A stretch of DNA of 64,000 nt from Helicobacter_D sp964464895. Its GTDB lineage: Bacteria > Campylobacterota > Campylobacteria > Campylobacterales > Helicobacteraceae. The translations under genes were made by a program, and so were the position numbers. The stretch lies in contig CAYXGY010000003.1 of assembly GCA_964464895.1 (NCBI GenBank), positions 86,627-150,626 on the forward strand, written 5' to 3'. The notes beneath the pieces are model-generated. The model did not search any database. It was not told where the DNA came from and worked only from the letters and a program-made list of their open reading frames with translations. Shown here piece after piece: positions 61,847-64,000 of the stretch; position 1 is the stretch's first letter; each line of letters opens with the position of its first letter.

Positions 61847-62413
61847 CTATTTAATGGATTCAAAAAAGTTTCGGCTAGGAAATTGTAGGGGCGTAATCAA
61901 TGGTCTTGCCTTATCCTTATTGGCAACCAAAAGCGCATAACCGCCTGTGTGATTTCTATCCCAAACAGAATAAAATTCCTTTTTCGTGCTAATGTATTCC
62001 CCGAAATTTGGGTCAAAGACTTTAAGAAAATCTCCTTTGAAATTTATAATTACGACAAAATGAGGGAATCTAGGGTCGTTTTCTATCCTTACAAGTAGAG
62101 GATAAGTGGTGCGCTGTAAGACTTCTCTTGAAAGCTGAAATCCTCTTGTATCATATCCCAAAGTCATAGCCACCTTTTGTAACTCTTGGAAGCTTAACAT
62201 ATCTGTCTTTTGATTTAATAGTTTCAAAATCTCTTGCTCTTGGTATTGTTGGATTCCAAACAGATTAAGCAAAGTCGCTAAAGACGCCGCACCACAGGAT
62301 TCTTCAAACTTTTGCCGAATCACATTCTGATTATGGATTTCTTGTAAAGATTCTACCGCAAAAGCAAGAGCGACATTCAGAGCAAGCACACAAACTAAAA
62401 GAATTTTTACCAA
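61847..62413 (-). CDS. exported stand-alone C39-family peptidase
   Basis: 188 aa. Signal peptide MVKILLVCVLALNVALAFA, then a C39 papain-like domain: catalytic Cys in QKFEESCGAASLATLLNLFG near residue 40 (preceded by the oxyanion Gln/Glu region), His in RFPHFVVIINFKG near 120 and Asp in VFDPNFGEY near 136. C39 enzymes usually form the N-terminus of bacteriocin ABC exporters and cleave after Gly-Gly; this one has no transporter and is exported, like FapD of Pseudomonas amyloid operons. TTG start with TTGGGAT upstream. Same strand as the double-glycine protein at the window end. Confidence 0.82.
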   Translation of the reverse strand: MVKILLVCVLALNVALAFAVESLQEIHNQNVIRQKFEESCGAASLATLLNLFGIQQYQEQEILKLLNQKTDMLSFQELQKVAMTLGYDTRGFQLSREVLQRTTYPLLVRIENDPRFPHFVVIINFKGDFLKVFDPNFGEYISTKKEFYSVWDRNHTGGYALLVANKDKARPLITPLQFPSRNFFESIK

Positions 62414-62454
62414 GCAAATATCCCAAGAATGATTTAATTGTTTGACATATCTAC

Positions 62455-62460
62455 ATTATA
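62455..62460 (-). promoter_or_regulatory. -10 box for the C39 peptidase gene
   Basis: TATAAT in AAATTATAATGTAG on the minus strand, 41 nt before the TTG start; gives the peptidase its own promoter apart from the upstream genes. Confidence 0.6.
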
Positions 62461-62527
62461 ATTTCTAAAATCTTAAATAAGCTTAAAAAGATATAGTCTC
62501 ACATCACAAACTAAAATCTTAAATATC

Positions 62528-63562
62528 TTAACCCTCACTCTCTTTAGATTCTTTAAGTAATGTTTGTAAAATAGAATCATTTAAAGAATCTGTTTGGATT
62601 AAAGTATTCTTAGAGATTCCATAAGCATTATAAGCTTGTTTAGTTTTTAATTCTTGGTTTTCTTTTTCTAGTTTATCTCTTTGCTCTAAGACTTCAAAGA
62701 AAGTTTGAGAGGAATCAAAGTTGGAGGAGAGGGAAGCAAGAATGTCATCGGATTCAAAAAAAGCTATTTGCACTATTCCATCTGAATAATCTCTAAATGG
62801 CGATTCGTTTCCATTCCAAGTAATGACTGCATTGCCTAATTGGAAAGATTTATTTTCTGAAAATCCACTCTGATTTAGCAAATAAACTTGAACTGTATCT
62901 AAAGCATCTGCAATTCTATTTTGCTGATTTTGGGATAGCATTCCAAATTGATTTGCGCAATAGAAAAAATTACTAATTGCGCTTTCTAGCACGAAAGAAG
63001 CACTCATATATTCAGACATAATTTGATTGAAGTCTTCATTATGTGAGCCAGATTTGATTGCAGAGAGAGCCTCTTGTGCATTTTGTTTGCAGTTTAGATA
63101 ATGTTGGGTTGCGCCCTCCCAATCTTTTGAACTTGTTTCATTGGTCTTATAGACTGCTAAAAGATTTTGAAATTCCAAATTATTTGGATTTTCCTTAAGC
63201 CCTTGAATCAAAATTTCATCCATTTGAGTTAATAAATATTCAAAGCTTGTTTGGAAATCCGAATCATTAGGAATTATCTTATTTGTGCTTTGTTTTATTA
63301 TCTTATTTTCGTATTCTATGCGTTTAGCAACAAATGAATCATTGGTGATAAGGCTAAAATTAATTTCAAGAGAGCTATTTTCAGGATTTGTAAGCAATTC
63401 ATTAATCTTTTGTCTAGCCTCTTCATTGCTTAGTTGTGTTGTTTGGGATTCTTGTGCAACCAGATTTGCATTATTGGTATTTTCATTAATGTTTTTATTT
63501 TGGTTCGCAATAGCATTGTAAGTGCCTAGATGAATGGAGTTATAAAGGTGAGAAAGTAACAT
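62528..63562 (-). CDS. hypothetical protein, Asn/Gln/Ser-rich, helical
   Basis: 344 aa, no family recognised. No signal peptide or TM helix. The N-terminal 50 residues are Asn/Gln-rich (ANQNKNINENTNNAN); the middle (about 105-235) looks alpha-helical with TPR-like spacing (GLKENPNNLEFQNLLAVYK), and a short coiled coil lies near 290-310 (EQRDKLEKENQELKTK). The ATG at 63562 follows AGGA at good spacing, but both lie in the 3' arm of a strong hairpin. It lies between the double-glycine protein and the C39 peptidase on the same strand. Confidence 0.65.
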   Translation of the reverse strand: MLLSHLYNSIHLGTYNAIANQNKNINENTNNANLVAQESQTTQLSNEEARQKINELLTNPENSSLEINFSLITNDSFVAKRIEYENKIIKQSTNKIIPNDSDFQTSFEYLLTQMDEILIQGLKENPNNLEFQNLLAVYKTNETSSKDWEGATQHYLNCKQNAQEALSAIKSGSHNEDFNQIMSEYMSASFVLESAISNFFYCANQFGMLSQNQQNRIADALDTVQVYLLNQSGFSENKSFQLGNAVITWNGNESPFRDYSDGIVQIAFFESDDILASLSSNFDSSQTFFEVLEQRDKLEKENQELKTKQAYNAYGISKNTLIQTDSLNDSILQTLLKESKESEG

Positions 63563-63604
63563 TTGCTTATCCTGAAAGTGATATTCAACTTTAGGATAAG
63601 CAAA
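63562..63604 (-). promoter_or_regulatory. hairpin sequestering the ribosome site and start of the 344-aa gene
   Basis: On the minus strand TTTGCTTATCCT (63604-63593) pairs perfectly with AGGATAAGCAAA (63573-63562). The stem continues inward with AAAGT/ACTTT past one bulged C, leaving an 8-nt loop: about 17 bp. The Shine-Dalgarno AGGA is inside the 3' arm and the A of the ATG is its last paired base. No T-run follows, so it is not an intrinsic terminator. Confidence 0.75.
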
Positions 63605-63625
63605 ATTTATTCCAAGATAATTTAA

Positions 63626-64000
63626 TTATTTGAAGTATTTAATGTTTATCTTGTCTTGTTGAATCCAACTTCTTACTGCACTATAATTCGTGATTCTTCC
63701 CTGCACATTGCTTTGAAGATTTATTGTTTGCACATCACTTGAATTATTCACATTAATCTTTACAACTTTATCTGTGATTGTATTGGTTTGAAAATTATAA
63801 GTTGTAGCAACTGCTGCATAATAATTAGAGCCCAGATTAAAATATGCAGAATCTCCAGATTCTAGCTCAACCTTGTAATACGCAGTATAATAAATATTTT
63901 GTCCAGAATTATTAACTACTCCGTAATGTTTAATAAAATTACTACTTACATACGCCCCACCCACAACCTTACTCATTTCTTCATCATTTAAAACTCTAAC
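63626..64000 (-). CDS. double-glycine leader protein (5' end beyond the window)
   Basis: Partial: the frame runs off the right edge. The visible start reads VRVLNDEEMSKVVGG then AYVSSNF. This fits the class II bacteriocin/microcin leader rule exactly: Leu -12, Asn -11, Glu -8, Met -7, Val -4, Gly -2, Gly -1. The mature part, about 109 residues, has no cysteine, is rich in Asn, Ser, Tyr, Val and Thr, and has alternating strand-like patterns (DKVVKINVNNSSDVQTINLQSNV), unlike short microcins. It could be a secreted or fibre-forming protein. An internal ATG at 63976 exists, but would cut off half the leader. Upstream of the 344-aa gene and the C39 peptidase. Confidence 0.7.
   Translation of the reverse strand, partial: VRVLNDEEMSKVVGGAYVSSNFIKHYGVVNNSGQNIYYTAYYKVELESGDSAYFNLGSNYYAAVATTYNFQTNTITDKVVKINVNNSSDVQTINLQSNVQGRITNYSAVRSWIQQDKINIKYFK

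Noticed and set aside
1..64000. CRISPR array, IS element, rRNA operon or restriction-modification system
   Set aside because: No regularly spaced direct repeats, transposase, rRNA segments or methylase motifs were seen on either strand.

Overview
The window looks like chromosomal DNA of a Campylobacterota (epsilonproteobacterial) species, most likely an enterohepatic-type Helicobacter. It is AT-rich, with TATAAT- or TAAAAT-type -10 boxes lacking a clear -35. Several gene orders match H. pylori as I know it: purD-RDD-lptD-PRTase-pnp-atpE; cheY-prmA-ftsH-(psd-like)-pssA; secG-frr-pyrE-RDD; def-...-clpP-tig; and the TolC-MFP-RND order of hefABC. It is not H. pylori, because it carries histidine (hisH, hisA, a PHP phosphatase), leucine (leuA) and complete tryptophan biosynthesis, a selenocysteine tRNA and a Campylobacter Pgl-like glycosylation enzyme. 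No IS element, integrase, CRISPR array or rRNA was seen.

Layout. 0-3.2 kb: RluA-type pseudouridine synthase, gltX, a cytochrome c. 3.3-10.8 kb: a probable 6S RNA gene, then purD, an RDD membrane protein, lptD, a phosphoribosyltransferase, pnp and atpE. 10.8-17.6 kb: tRNA-Leu(GAG), proA and a HefABC-type tripartite efflux pump. 17.7-20.6 kb: an accessory two-gene cassette, made of a LamG-like secreted protein and an EF-hand/dockerin-like protein. 20.7-28.5 kb: tRNA-Glu, queH, a small protein, an EI24 membrane protein, dnaB, pdxJ, a PolB-type exonuclease, a PDC-sensor membrane protein, hisH and hisA. 28.6-38.5 kb: cheY, prmA, ftsH, psd-like, pssA, a Leu-rich mini-ORF, leuA, secG, frr, pyrE, RDD, atpB and a ThiE/TenI-like gene. 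38.6-48.2 kb: a MOSC protein, then the tryptophan genes. trpE, trpGD and trpCF lie on the minus strand and trpB-trpA on the plus strand; between the two groups sits a second, badly decayed copy of the 17.7-20.6 kb cassette.

48.3-59.8 kb: a class-V aminotransferase with a 54-residue membrane mini-protein overlapping its stop codon, a CPA2 antiporter, def, a degenerate GGDEF protein, clpP, tig, a long ftsK (apparently starting at ATT), tRNA-Sec, a PHP phosphatase and a hotdog thioesterase. 59.9-61.7 kb: a natural PglA-PglC fusion. 61.8-64.0 kb: an exported C39 peptidase, an unknown protein whose Shine-Dalgarno is buried in a strong hairpin, and, running off the window, a protein with a textbook double-glycine leader.

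The most interesting region is the right end. A double-glycine leader protein lies beside a stand-alone, signal-peptide-bearing C39 peptidase, the family that cleaves such leaders. This suggests a small secreted-protein (microcin-like or FapD-like fibre) maturation system that I do not recognise as described. Second is the duplicated LamG/EF-hand cassette: one copy is intact, the other is a multiply frameshifted relic that shares a 152-bp identical tract with it and separates the two halves of the tryptophan gene set.
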